Shown here: one piece after another, positions 46,349-53,681 of the stretch | How positions within the stretch are numbered: position 1 is the first letter of the stretch | How the letters are laid out: every line of letters begins with the position of its first letter | NCBI RefSeq assembly: GCF_947493565.1 | Contig: NZ_CANLRG010000003.1 | Location: 248,001 to 312,000 of the forward strand | DNA length: 64,000 bases | Reading direction: 5' to 3' | From: an uncultured Lutibacter sp. | Lineage (GTDB): Bacteria; Bacteroidota; Bacteroidia; Flavobacteriales; Flavobacteriaceae | Made by a program: the position numbers and the translations under genes | Notes under the pieces: model-generated | The model's database searches: none | Told to the model about the DNA's origin: nothing | The model's input: the letters and a program-made list of their open reading frames with translations, nothing else

Positions 46349-47029
46349 TTAAACTATATCATTCGCATTTTTTAGATCTTCCTCAAAATCTACTTCAATG
46401 CAATTATATTTAGAAATATCGATTGCTTTTAATTTTAAATTATCTTGAGCAATTGCATTCTCTAATCCTTTTTCAAAATAGTCATTAGCATCACATTTTT
46501 CTAATTGAGAAATAAAAATATCTAAATCATTTTTAGAAATAAAATTAATTCCAACTGCTTCACCTAACCCATTTTTAACTTCTTTCGATAGTTTATTCAC
46601 AAAGTTATTTTGCAAAGTGTATTTAACCTCTTCTTCTGCTACACTTGATGTATTTACTGCAATAAACGAATTATGTTTTTGAATATCTTGAAGCAAAACT
46701 GATAATAATTTTTCATCAAAAACCACATCTCCATTAAACCATAAAACAGATTTTCCTCGATGTTTTTTTAAGGCTCTCAATAAACTTTTAGAAGTGTTTG
46801 TTTGATCAAAAAATGGATTATAAACGTAATTAACATCAGGAAAACGTTCCATAATTAAATCTTTTTTAAAGCCAACAACTGTTGTTACATCATTAATATC
46901 AAAGTATTTTGAAATATTATTAAGTTGTTTTGCCATAATGCTCTCACCATCCTTTAAAGGAGTTAATGGTTTTGGAAATGGATTTCCGAGTCTAGAGCCT
47001 ATACCTGCTGCTAAAATTACAATTTTCAA
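46349..47029 (-). CDS. LicC-like nucleotidyltransferase (choline- or polyol-phosphate cytidylyltransferase type)
   Basis: A 226-residue NTP transferase: AAGIGSRLG with KPLTPL (nucleotide and product site) and FNGDVVFDEKL. The NPFFDQTNTSKSLLRAL segment matches the LicC/PntC-type loop (NPFY-x3-N-x3-S), where sugar-nucleotide enzymes differ. Family members activate phosphocholine, phosphonates or inositol phosphate with CTP. Its product could feed the CDP-glycerol-type transferase 9 bp downstream or the LicD-like enzyme at 50.3 kb. Substrate not proven. Confidence 0.82.
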   Translation of the reverse strand: MKIVILAAGIGSRLGNPFPKPLTPLKDGESIMAKQLNNISKYFDINDVTTVVGFKKDLIMERFPDVNYVYNPFFDQTNTSKSLLRALKKHRGKSVLWFNGDVVFDEKLLSVLLQDIQKHNSFIAVNTSSVAEEEVKYTLQNNFVNKLSKEVKNGLGEAVGINFISKNDLDIFISQLEKCDANDYFEKGLENAIAQDNLKLKAIDISKYNCIEVDFEEDLKNANDIV

Positions 47030-47116
47030 TATTCTATTTTTTAAATTTACCTATTGATGACAAAAATATAACATTAATATTTAATTGTTTACACATTTTA
47101 AAAGGATCGTTAAAAA

Positions 47117-47154
47117 ACAAAAAAAACTCTAACCTAGGTTAGAGTTTTTTTAAA
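47117..47154 (-). terminator. Terminator after dapD
   Basis: A perfect palindrome of 15 bp per arm, centred on CCTAGG, with A and T tracts at the ends. It follows the dapD stop on the minus strand and separates dapD from the LicC-like gene. Confidence 0.9.
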
Positions 47155-47169
47155 ATAAATATATAGTAA

Positions 47170-48000
47170 TTAAACTGCTACATCATTTTCACGAAGCGCA
47201 TCATTTAACGAAGTTTTTTTATTAGTACTTTCTTTACGCTTTCCAATAATCATAGCGCAAGGAACATTAAACTCACCGGCAGGAAATTGTTTTTTATAAC
47301 TTCCAGGAATTACTACCGAACGGGCAGGAATTCTACCTTTCATTTCTTTAGGCTCGTCTCCAGTAACATCAATAATTTTAGTACTCATTGTTAAAACTAC
47401 TCCTGCGCCTAAAACCGCCTCCTTTTCAACATGGACTCCTTCAACAACTATACAACGAGAACCTACAAACACATCGTCTTCAATAATAACAGGAGCAGCT
47501 TGTAAAGGTTCTAAAACTCCGCCAATACCAACACCTCCACTTAAATGTACATTTTTACCAATTTGTGCGCAACTCCCAACTGTTGCCCAAGTATCTACCA
47601 TAGTGCCTTCATCAACATAAGCCCCAATATTTACATAACTTGGCATTAAAATAGTACCACTTGAAATATAGGCTCCGTGACGAGCTACCGCATGAGGAAC
47701 CACACGAACACCCTTCTCTTTATAACCAGTTTTTAATGGTATTTTATCATGATACTCAAAAATCCCAACTTCCATAGTTTCCATTTTTTGAATTGGGAAA
47801 TACATAACTACTGCTTTTTTTACCCATTCATTAACTTGCCAACCACCTGCTATTGGCTCAGCAACACGCAATTTACCAACATCTAATAAATTAACAACTT
47901 CTCTAATAGTGTTTTGAGTAACTTCATCTTTTAATAATTCTTTATTCTCCCAAGCTTTCTCAATAATTTCTTTTATTTCCTTCATTCCTTTAGTTTTCAT
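47170..48000 (-). CDS. dapD: 2,3,4,5-tetrahydropyridine-2,6-dicarboxylate N-succinyltransferase DapD
   Basis: A 276-residue left-handed beta-helix acyltransferase in lysine/diaminopimelate synthesis. The hexapeptide repeats run from about 105 to 215 (GAYISSGTILMPSYVNIGAYV, GSCAQIGKNVHLSGGVGIGG), preceded by RVVPHAVARHGAY. Length and order fit DapD. It is divergent from ruvX, with 82 bp between the start codons. Confidence 0.96.
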   Translation of the reverse strand: MKTKGMKEIKEIIEKAWENKELLKDEVTQNTIREVVNLLDVGKLRVAEPIAGGWQVNEWVKKAVVMYFPIQKMETMEVGIFEYHDKIPLKTGYKEKGVRVVPHAVARHGAYISSGTILMPSYVNIGAYVDEGTMVDTWATVGSCAQIGKNVHLSGGVGIGGVLEPLQAAPVIIEDDVFVGSRCIVVEGVHVEKEAVLGAGVVLTMSTKIIDVTGDEPKEMKGRIPARSVVIPGSYKKQFPAGEFNVPCAMIIGKRKESTNKKTSLNDALRENDVAV

Positions 48001-48047
48001 ATGGCTACAAATATAAAATTAAAAATATTTATAAGTTTTAAAATGAC

Positions 48048-48055
48048 TAAATTTG
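48048..48055 (+). promoter_or_regulatory. Candidate -7 box of ruvX; decides its start codon
   Basis: TAAATTTG followed by CA is an exact TAnnTTTG match. A TTG at 48053 lies inside this box and so cannot be the start of translation on this transcript; the next in-frame TTG at 48083 is 27 bp downstream and fits the protein family. Confidence 0.6.
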
Positions 48056-48082
48056 CACAACTTTATAAATTTTGTTAATATT

Positions 48083-48493
48083 TTGGGACGTATTTTAGCT
48101 TTTGATTATGGTGAAAAAAGAACTGGTTTAGCCGTTACTGATGAGCTTCAAATTATTGCTTCAGGATTAACTACTGTAGCTACAAAGAAAATATTTTCAT
48201 TTTTAACCGATTATTTAAAAAATGAAACTGTAGAATTATTTATTGTGGGTGAACCCAAGCAATTAAACAGTAAAGAAAGTGAAAGTGAACAATTTATAAA
48301 ACCTTTTATTCAAAAATTAAAGACAACTTTTCCTAAAATTCCTATTAAAAGAGTTGATGAACGTTTTACTTCAAAAATTGCATTTGAAAGTATGATACAA
48401 AGTGGAATGAAGAAAAAAAATCGTCAAAATAAAGCTTTAATTGATGAAATTAGTGCTACTCTTATTTTACAAACGTATTTACAAAACAAATAG
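48083..48493 (+). CDS. ruvX: RuvX/YqgF, Holliday-junction-resolvase-like protein
   Basis: An RNase H-fold protein of 136 residues from the chosen start. RILAFDYGEKRTGLAVTD begins the fold with the first catalytic aspartate, FIVGEPKQLN carries the second acidic strand, KRVDERFTSKIA the third, and DEISATLILQTYL the last aspartate. RuvX processes rRNA 5' ends in E. coli and is a proposed resolvase. The TTG at 48083 is preferred over the in-frame TTG at 48053 because it gives the standard MGRILAFD start and lies after the promoter box. It heads the common ruvX-def-DUF5606-mazG order. Confidence 0.92.
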   Translation: MGRILAFDYGEKRTGLAVTDELQIIASGLTTVATKKIFSFLTDYLKNETVELFIVGEPKQLNSKESESEQFIKPFIQKLKTTFPKIPIKRVDERFTSKIAFESMIQSGMKKKNRQNKALIDEISATLILQTYLQNK

Positions 48494-48517
48494 CTACAAA
48501 ATTCTTTTTTTATACAT

Positions 48518-48895
48518 TTAAGATAACAACCATTTTAAAGCAGATTTTTCTGTTGAAAATACTTTAACTTTAAAACCAACTTTTAAATATACTTCGGTTT
48601 CAAAAAGCATCGAAGCTGCAACCGAGTATGGTTCATCCACAATTAAAGCTTGTTTTTTTCCTCTAACTACATCTTCAATTGCTCTCATAAAGTTTATAAT
48701 TTCTGGTAAAAAATCTATTGGTATGTCAAATTTTCCATTTCTATAATCTGATAAAAGATTGAATTTTTGTTGAGTAAACTCAGGCATTTTTAAAAATTCT
48801 GCCCAAGCTTCTTCAATAGCATCTGAAGTTATTAAACCGCAATGTTTATACCTAACAATTTTTAATGTTTTATCAATAAAAATAGAATAATTCAT
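48518..48895 (-). CDS. SpoIIAA/STAS-like hypothetical protein, 125 aa
   Basis: A small soluble protein with alternating strands and helices: the first strand pair IFIDKTLKIVRYKHCGLIT, then FNLLSDYRNGKFDIP, a helix-rich centre, and VFSTEKSALKWLL at the end. The last motif and the layout resemble STAS/SpoIIAA-like (CRAL-TRIO-like) single-domain proteins of Bacteroidota. No function is known to me. It faces ruvX in a convergent pair and lies inside the usual ruvX-def order, so it looks inserted. Confidence 0.65.
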   Translation of the reverse strand: MNYSIFIDKTLKIVRYKHCGLITSDAIEEAWAEFLKMPEFTQQKFNLLSDYRNGKFDIPIDFLPEIINFMRAIEDVVRGKKQALIVDEPYSVAASMLFETEVYLKVGFKVKVFSTEKSALKWLLS

Positions 48896-49205
48896 GGTTT
48901 TGGTAGTTTATCAGCTTAAACTAATCCAAAAACTTTTAATAAATTTTGAAAATCAAGTATTAATTTAAAATAAAGGCTTGCGTTAAGTTTTATATCTAAC
49001 AATTTTTTAGCTAAGCTTTTCAAATATACTAAAAATTTAAACAACAATTAGTGCAAAATTTAACCTTAGCGGCTTTCCTTAAATTAATTAATAATGAGTT
49101 ATTTAGGGTCAAATAGTTAAAATTTAAAGATTCTTAAAATAACCAAGAGCAACAATTTTATTATTCATTTAAACTTTTGTATTTTTGCAATCCAAAAAAA
49201 AAAAT
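48896..49205. other. Intergenic stretch without a gene (310 bp)
   Basis: Very AT-rich, with stops in all frames. I see only the def promoter box at its right end and possible upstream signals of the STAS-like gene at its left end; no RNA structure or hairpin stands out. Confidence 0.6.
49180..49187 (+). promoter_or_regulatory. Candidate -7 box of def; decides its start codon
   Basis: TATTTTTG followed by CA, exact TAnnTTTG. A TTG at 49185 overlaps this box, so translation should begin at the ATG at 49206, about 19 bp after the box. Confidence 0.6.
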
Positions 49206-49793
49206 ATGATTTTACCCATTATAGCATATGGTGATCCAGTTTTAAGAAAAGTTGGTGTTAATATTGATAAAGATTATCCTAATTTAACCGAACTTATTGA
49301 AAACATGAAAGAAACTATGGTCAATGCCAGAGGTATTGGTTTAGCAGCTCCACAAATTGGAAAAGCCATACGCCTTTTTATTGTGGATACTTCTCCATTT
49401 GAAAAAGATGAAGATTTAGATGAAAAAGAACGTGAGTTTTTAAGCACTTTTAAAAAAGTTTTTATCAATGCTAAAATTGTAAAAGAAGAAGGTGATGAAT
49501 GGGCTTTTAATGAAGGCTGCTTAAGTATTCCTGATATTAATGAAGATGTTTTTAGGCAAGAAAAAATTACCATTGAATATTTAGATGAAAATTTTGAACC
49601 ACACACTGAAGTCATTGATGGCTTAGCTGCTAGAGTTGTACAACACGAGTATGACCACATTGAAGGCATTTTATTTACCGATAAAATTTCTTCATTAAAA
49701 AAACGACTTATTAAAAAGAAACTAGAAAATATTTCTAAAGGGAAAGTAAATGCAGAATATAGAATGAAATTTCCGCTACTTAAAAGAAAATAA
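49206..49793 (+). CDS. def: Peptide deformylase
   Basis: Removes the formyl group from new proteins. With the ATG at 49206 the protein has 195 residues and begins MILPIIAYGDPVLRKVG, the standard deformylase start. Motif 1 GIGLAAPQIG, motif 2 EGCLSIP (zinc cysteine) and motif 3 QHEYDHIEGILF (zinc histidines and catalytic glutamate) are intact. An in-frame TTG 21 bp upstream overlaps the promoter box and is rejected. DUF5606 follows after 34 bp. Confidence 0.96.
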   Translation: MILPIIAYGDPVLRKVGVNIDKDYPNLTELIENMKETMVNARGIGLAAPQIGKAIRLFIVDTSPFEKDEDLDEKEREFLSTFKKVFINAKIVKEEGDEWAFNEGCLSIPDINEDVFRQEKITIEYLDENFEPHTEVIDGLAARVVQHEYDHIEGILFTDKISSLKKRLIKKKLENISKGKVNAEYRMKFPLLKRK

Positions 49794-49827
49794 TTTTCTA
49801 AAATAGATAAAAATTAAAAACATTTAC

Positions 49828-50250
49828 ATGGAATTAAAAAACATTGTTGCAATTAACGGAAAACCAGGATTGTATGAAATTAAAGCACAATCAAAAGGTG
49901 GAATTATTGTAGAATCATTATTGGATCAGAAAAAATTTCCTGTAATGGCTACGCACAACATAAGCGCTTTAAATGAAATTGCAATTTACACTTATGAAGA
50001 AGAAGTTCCTTTAAGAATAGTGTTAAAAAGTATTTTTGAAAAACAACAAGGTGAAAATACTATTAGTCATAAAGAAAGTGGTAAAGTATTAACTTCTTTC
50101 TTTAGAGAAGTTTTACCTAATTTTGATGAGGAACGTGTATATACTTCCAATATTAAAAAAGTATTGCAATGGTATAATTTATTAGCTTCTAAAAATTTTG
50201 ATTTTACTTCTATTAAGGAAGAAGATGAAGTTGAAGAAAAAACTTCATAA
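49828..50250 (+). CDS. DUF5606 family protein
   Basis: A 140-residue soluble protein: MELKNIVAINGKPGLYEI begins a small SH3-like barrel (1-55) and the rest is helical (ILKSIF, GKVLTSFFREVLPNFDEERVY). DUF5606 proteins sit behind def in nearly all Flavobacteria; their role is not known. Its stop is directly followed by the ATG of the LicD-like gene, without a spacer. Confidence 0.9.
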   Translation: MELKNIVAINGKPGLYEIKAQSKGGIIVESLLDQKKFPVMATHNISALNEIAIYTYEEEVPLRIVLKSIFEKQQGENTISHKESGKVLTSFFREVLPNFDEERVYTSNIKKVLQWYNLLASKNFDFTSIKEEDEVEEKTS

Positions 50251-50832
50251 ATGGCTTATAGCATAACACTTACAGGTAAAAATAATAAGGAAGCTCTAGA
50301 TTTACTAGAGCTTTCTGCTAAAATTATGAATACTTGCAAGTTAGTTTATTGGTTGGAAGGAGGTACTCTTTTAGGAATTAGAAGAGAAAACAGGCTGTTA
50401 CCTTGGGATAATGATTTAGATTTTTCACTTATGTATCCAGGTAAACCTAAATTAGAAACCCTCATTAACCAACTAAAAAGTGAAGGGTTAAGAGTTCGTG
50501 TAAGAAAATTTAAGAATACTTTACCTTTTAAAAATGGTGATCTAAGAATTATTAAAGTCCGTAAAAAAAAATTATTTGGATTATTAAAAGGGAATGTATG
50601 CTTGGATATTTTTATAAAATATAACTACAACGAAAAAGCGTATTGGCAAATTGGAAACAAAGTAAAAAATGTTCCTTATAAATTTTATGCTACCGTAAAG
50701 GAAATAAAATTTAACAACTATTCTTATTCTATTCCCAAATTAACTGACGAATATTTAACTTATAGATATGGAAATTGGAATGTTCCAGTTAAAAATTGGA
50801 ATACTTTTACAGATGATAACGCTTTAAGTTAA
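50251..50832 (+). CDS. LicD/fukutin-like phosphotransferase-family protein
   Basis: A 193-residue protein with the LicD core: WLEGGTLLGIRRENRLLPWDNDLDFSL, containing the GTLLG motif and the D-x-D metal pair. It is shorter than LicD (about 265), missing part of the C-terminal region, but the last residues (YLTYRYGNWNVPVKNW) match the family end. LicD transfers phosphocholine from CDP-choline to LPS or teichoic acid; fukutin relatives transfer ribitol phosphate. It lies between DUF5606 and mazG, which usually neighbour each other, so it looks inserted. Confidence 0.88.
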   Translation: MAYSITLTGKNNKEALDLLELSAKIMNTCKLVYWLEGGTLLGIRRENRLLPWDNDLDFSLMYPGKPKLETLINQLKSEGLRVRVRKFKNTLPFKNGDLRIIKVRKKKLFGLLKGNVCLDIFIKYNYNEKAYWQIGNKVKNVPYKFYATVKEIKFNNYSYSIPKLTDEYLTYRYGNWNVPVKNWNTFTDDNALS

Positions 50833-50843
50833 AAATTTACTTA

Positions 50844-51479
50844 TTATTTTTCAATAAGTTTTAAAGCATCTTTTAAAATAGTACTACTAACACTATACGT
50901 ATAAGGCAAGTATTCTACATGACAGGTGGTTTTAGGAAATTTACCTTTCCAGTCTTCTCCAACAGAAATTGCATCTATATTATGACGATCTACTATTGCT
51001 TGTTTATTTTTATCTACTTGTGGTATTACTTGATCAACAAACGATAAAGCTTCAATAATTCGTATTCTTTCATTAAAAGGAATTACAGGTAGCCTACCTT
51101 TCTCCTTTAAAATCAATTCATCAGTAGAAACACCTACTACCAAATAATTACACATTTTTTTGGTACGTTCTAATATATTTAAATGACCATAATGAAAAAT
51201 ATCAAAACAGCCTGAAGTATACATTTTATTAAATTTTTTAAATTCTCCCTTTAAATTTACTTCAATTTTGATAACAGGATCTGTTATTAACTTTAACTCA
51301 TTCGGGGTTTCTTTCAAAAACTCATTTATTTTTTCAATAGTTATACCAATAGGCTCCAAATTCTTTGTAAAACTATTTTTTTTATAAACCATTGTAAATG
51401 ATTTTTCTACTTCATTTGTAAAAATATCCCAAACATCATCAAATTCATTTTGTAATTTTTCAACTATCATTAAAATCAT
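50844..51479 (-). CDS. TagD-like cytidylyltransferase with an extra N-terminal region
   Basis: Residues about 85-211 are a cytidylyltransferase of the glycerol-3-phosphate/choline-phosphate type: YTSGCFDIFHYGHLNIL has the HxGH motif, then VGVSTDELILKEKGR, and VSSTIL replaces the usual RTEGISTT ending. Residues 1-84 have no family match I know and are not part of TagD, which is about 130 residues. The product would be CDP-glycerol or a related CDP-alcohol. It points toward the LicD-like gene (11-bp gap, convergent). Confidence 0.82.
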   Translation of the reverse strand: MILMIVEKLQNEFDDVWDIFTNEVEKSFTMVYKKNSFTKNLEPIGITIEKINEFLKETPNELKLITDPVIKIEVNLKGEFKKFNKMYTSGCFDIFHYGHLNILERTKKMCNYLVVGVSTDELILKEKGRLPVIPFNERIRIIEALSFVDQVIPQVDKNKQAIVDRHNIDAISVGEDWKGKFPKTTCHVEYLPYTYSVSSTILKDALKLIEK

Positions 51480-51551
51480 TTTATTTATAAATTTTGCTGC
51501 GAAGATAGTAATTGATTTTTAAATCAGCATTTTTGTTTCATTTTGATTGCC

Positions 51552-51559
51552 TATTTTTG
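51552..51559 (+). promoter_or_regulatory. Candidate -7 box of mazG; decides its start codon
   Basis: TATTTTTG followed by CA, exact TAnnTTTG, with a TTTG 16 bp upstream as a possible -33 element. An in-frame TTG at 51547 lies upstream of the box, so the ATG at 51577 is the start. Confidence 0.6.
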
Positions 51560-51576
51560 CAATTAAAGTAAATTTT

Positions 51577-52356
51577 ATGAAAACCCGAGAACAGCAACTT
51601 CAAGCATTTAGTAATTTATTAGACATAATGGATGAATTACGTGCTAAATGTCCTTGGGACAAAAAACAAACCATACAATCATTACGTCATTTAACCATTG
51701 AAGAAACCTATGAATTAGGAGATGCCATTTTAAACAATGACTTGGAAGAAGTAAAAAAAGAATTAGGCGATTTGCTATTACATATTGTTTTTTATGCCAA
51801 AATTGGTTCGGAAAGCAATAGTTTTGACATTGCTGATGTAGCAAGTAACATTTCCGAAAAACTTATTCATCGTCATCCACACATTTATAGTGATGTAATT
51901 GTTGAAAATGAAGAAGATGTTAAACAAAATTGGGAACAACTGAAACTTAAAGAAGGGAAAAAATCAGTTTTAGAAGGAGTTCCTACTTCGCTTCCAGCTT
52001 TGGTAAAAGCTAATAGAATTCAAGACAAAGTTGCTGGAGTTGGTTTTGATTGGGAAAAACCAGAGCAAGTTTGGGAAAAAGTCCAAGAAGAATTGGCTGA
52101 ATTGAATGAGGAAATAAAAAAAGGGAATATAGAAACTATAGAATCTGAATTTGGAGACGTATTATTTTCAATGATAAATTACGCGCGTTTTATAAAAGTA
52201 AACCCTGAAAATGCTTTAGAAAAAACCAATAAAAAGTTTATTAATAGATTTCAATATTTAGAAAATGAAGCCAAAAAATTAGGAAAATCTTTACATGAAA
52301 TGTCTTTACATGAAATGGATGTTTTTTGGAATGAAGCCAAAAAATTATACCATTAA
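51577..52356 (+). CDS. mazG: Nucleoside triphosphate pyrophosphohydrolase MazG
   Basis: With the ATG at 51577 the protein has 259 residues and starts MKTREQQLQAFSNLLDIMDELRAKCPWD, the normal MazG start. Two MazG domains are present: EETYELGDAI with the EExxE-type metal site in the first, and VQEELAELNEEI with FGDVLFSMINYAR in the second. It hydrolyses nucleoside triphosphates to monophosphates, lowering (p)ppGpp effects and removing faulty dNTPs. Alternative start upstream of the promoter box is rejected. Confidence 0.95.
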   Translation: MKTREQQLQAFSNLLDIMDELRAKCPWDKKQTIQSLRHLTIEETYELGDAILNNDLEEVKKELGDLLLHIVFYAKIGSESNSFDIADVASNISEKLIHRHPHIYSDVIVENEEDVKQNWEQLKLKEGKKSVLEGVPTSLPALVKANRIQDKVAGVGFDWEKPEQVWEKVQEELAELNEEIKKGNIETIESEFGDVLFSMINYARFIKVNPENALEKTNKKFINRFQYLENEAKKLGKSLHEMSLHEMDVFWNEAKKLYH

Positions 52357-52432
52357 TCAACTCAATAATTTTTGGCTAAAACTTGAAGATTAACAATTAA
52401 TTTGTAATTTGTATTCTGTAATTAAAATCACT

Positions 52433-52888
52433 ATGCAATTTAAAGCAACCACTCCTGAAAATTACATATCTCAAATTCCTAAAGATAGAATACCGCATTT
52501 TGAAAAACTACGCAAAACAATTGTTGAAAACTTACCAAAAGGATTTGAAGAACAAATGAGTTATGGTATGATTGGCTATGTAGTACCAAAGAATGTGTAT
52601 CCTAAAGGTTATCATTGTGACAACAAATTACCACTGCCTTTTATCAACATCGCTTCTCAAAAAAACTTTATTGCTTTATACCATATGGGAATTTATGCAA
52701 ATCCTGAACTTTTAAATTGGTTTGTTAAGGAGTATCCAAAACATTGCAAACAAAAATTAGATATGGGCAAAAGTTGTATTCGGTTTAAAAAAATTTCTGA
52801 AATTCCATTCAATTTAATTGCTGAGTTAGTCAAAAAAATTTCAGTTCAAGAGTGGATTGAATTGTATGAAAAAAATATAAAACGTTAA
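52433..52888 (+). CDS. DUF1801 family protein
   Basis: From the ATG at 52433 the protein has 151 residues. TPENYISQIPKDRIPHFEKLRKTI, GFEEQMSYGMIGYVVP, NFIALYHMGIY and KSCIRFKK are the blocks of the DUF1801/YdhG-like fold, a soluble domain of unknown role related to frataxin-like structures. An in-frame TTG 24 bp upstream is possible but would add residues outside the family alignment. It probably shares a transcript with the SDR behind it (9 bp). Confidence 0.88.
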   Translation: MQFKATTPENYISQIPKDRIPHFEKLRKTIVENLPKGFEEQMSYGMIGYVVPKNVYPKGYHCDNKLPLPFINIASQKNFIALYHMGIYANPELLNWFVKEYPKHCKQKLDMGKSCIRFKKISEIPFNLIAELVKKISVQEWIELYEKNIKR

Positions 52889-52897
52889 AGCTAAATT

Positions 52898-53629
52898 ATG
52901 GAGAAAATTGTAATTATAACTGGAGGAAGTAAAGGTTTAGGACTTGGCTTAGCAAAAGAGTATCATAAAAATGGCTACAGAGTTATTTCTATTGCTAGGA
53001 CCAAATTAAAAAAACTCTATACTACAGAACAATATCAATGTGACCTTAGTAATACAGAAGCTATTGAAGGTATTTTTACTGAAATATTTTCTCATTTAGA
53101 TGAAAATTCTACTAGTAAAATAACACTTATCAATAACGCTGGAGATTTAGGAACTATTAATACTTTGGGCAAGTTAAATTCAAAAGATATTGCTTATACC
53201 ATACATGTAAATTTAATTGCACCTTTAACCACAAGTAATTCATTTATAAAATTAACCAAAGATTGGAATTGTAAAAAACAAATTATTAATATTTCTTCAG
53301 GTGCGGCAGTAAACCCTTATGAAAGTTGGTCTTTATATTGTTCATCAAAAGCAGGATTAGATATGATGACCAAAGTCATTTCAAAAGAACAAAAAGAAGT
53401 TGTTCATGGAGTAAACATTGTTTCAATTTATCCAGGAGTTGTTGATACGGACATGCAAGCAGCAGCAAGAAATGCTCCTAAAGAAAACTTTAAATCGGTT
53501 CAGCGTTTTATAGACTTTTTTGAACATGGAGATTTGTTTACTCCTAAACAAGTGGCACAAAAAATATATAAATTAGACCATACTGGTGAATTAAAAAATG
53601 GTCGAATTTTAGATGTTAGAAAAATTTAA
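52898..53629 (+). CDS. Short-chain dehydrogenase/reductase (sepiapterin/benzil-reductase-like)
   Basis: A 243-residue SDR: TGGSKGLGLGLAKEY, the NADP-type ISIARTKLKK, LINNAGDLG, and catalytic S and Y-x3-K in NISSGAAVNPYESWSLYCSSKAGL. The GAAVNPYESWSLYCSSK segment is typical of the sepiapterin reductase / benzil reductase group. Substrate is unknown. It ends at a strong terminator shared with lon. Confidence 0.9.
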   Translation: MEKIVIITGGSKGLGLGLAKEYHKNGYRVISIARTKLKKLYTTEQYQCDLSNTEAIEGIFTEIFSHLDENSTSKITLINNAGDLGTINTLGKLNSKDIAYTIHVNLIAPLTTSNSFIKLTKDWNCKKQIINISSGAAVNPYESWSLYCSSKAGLDMMTKVISKEQKEVVHGVNIVSIYPGVVDTDMQAAARNAPKENFKSVQRFIDFFEHGDLFTPKQVAQKIYKLDHTGELKNGRILDVRKI

Positions 53630-53664
53630 AAAAAAAGCCTTACAAAATTGTAAGGCTTTTTTAT
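53628..53664. terminator. Bidirectional terminator between the SDR gene and lon
   Basis: A 15-bp inverted repeat (AAAAAAGCCTTACAA and its complement) with a 2-base centre, flanked by A and T runs. It serves both convergent genes. Confidence 0.9.
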
Positions 53665-53681
53665 AGTTTATAACTTGTAAA

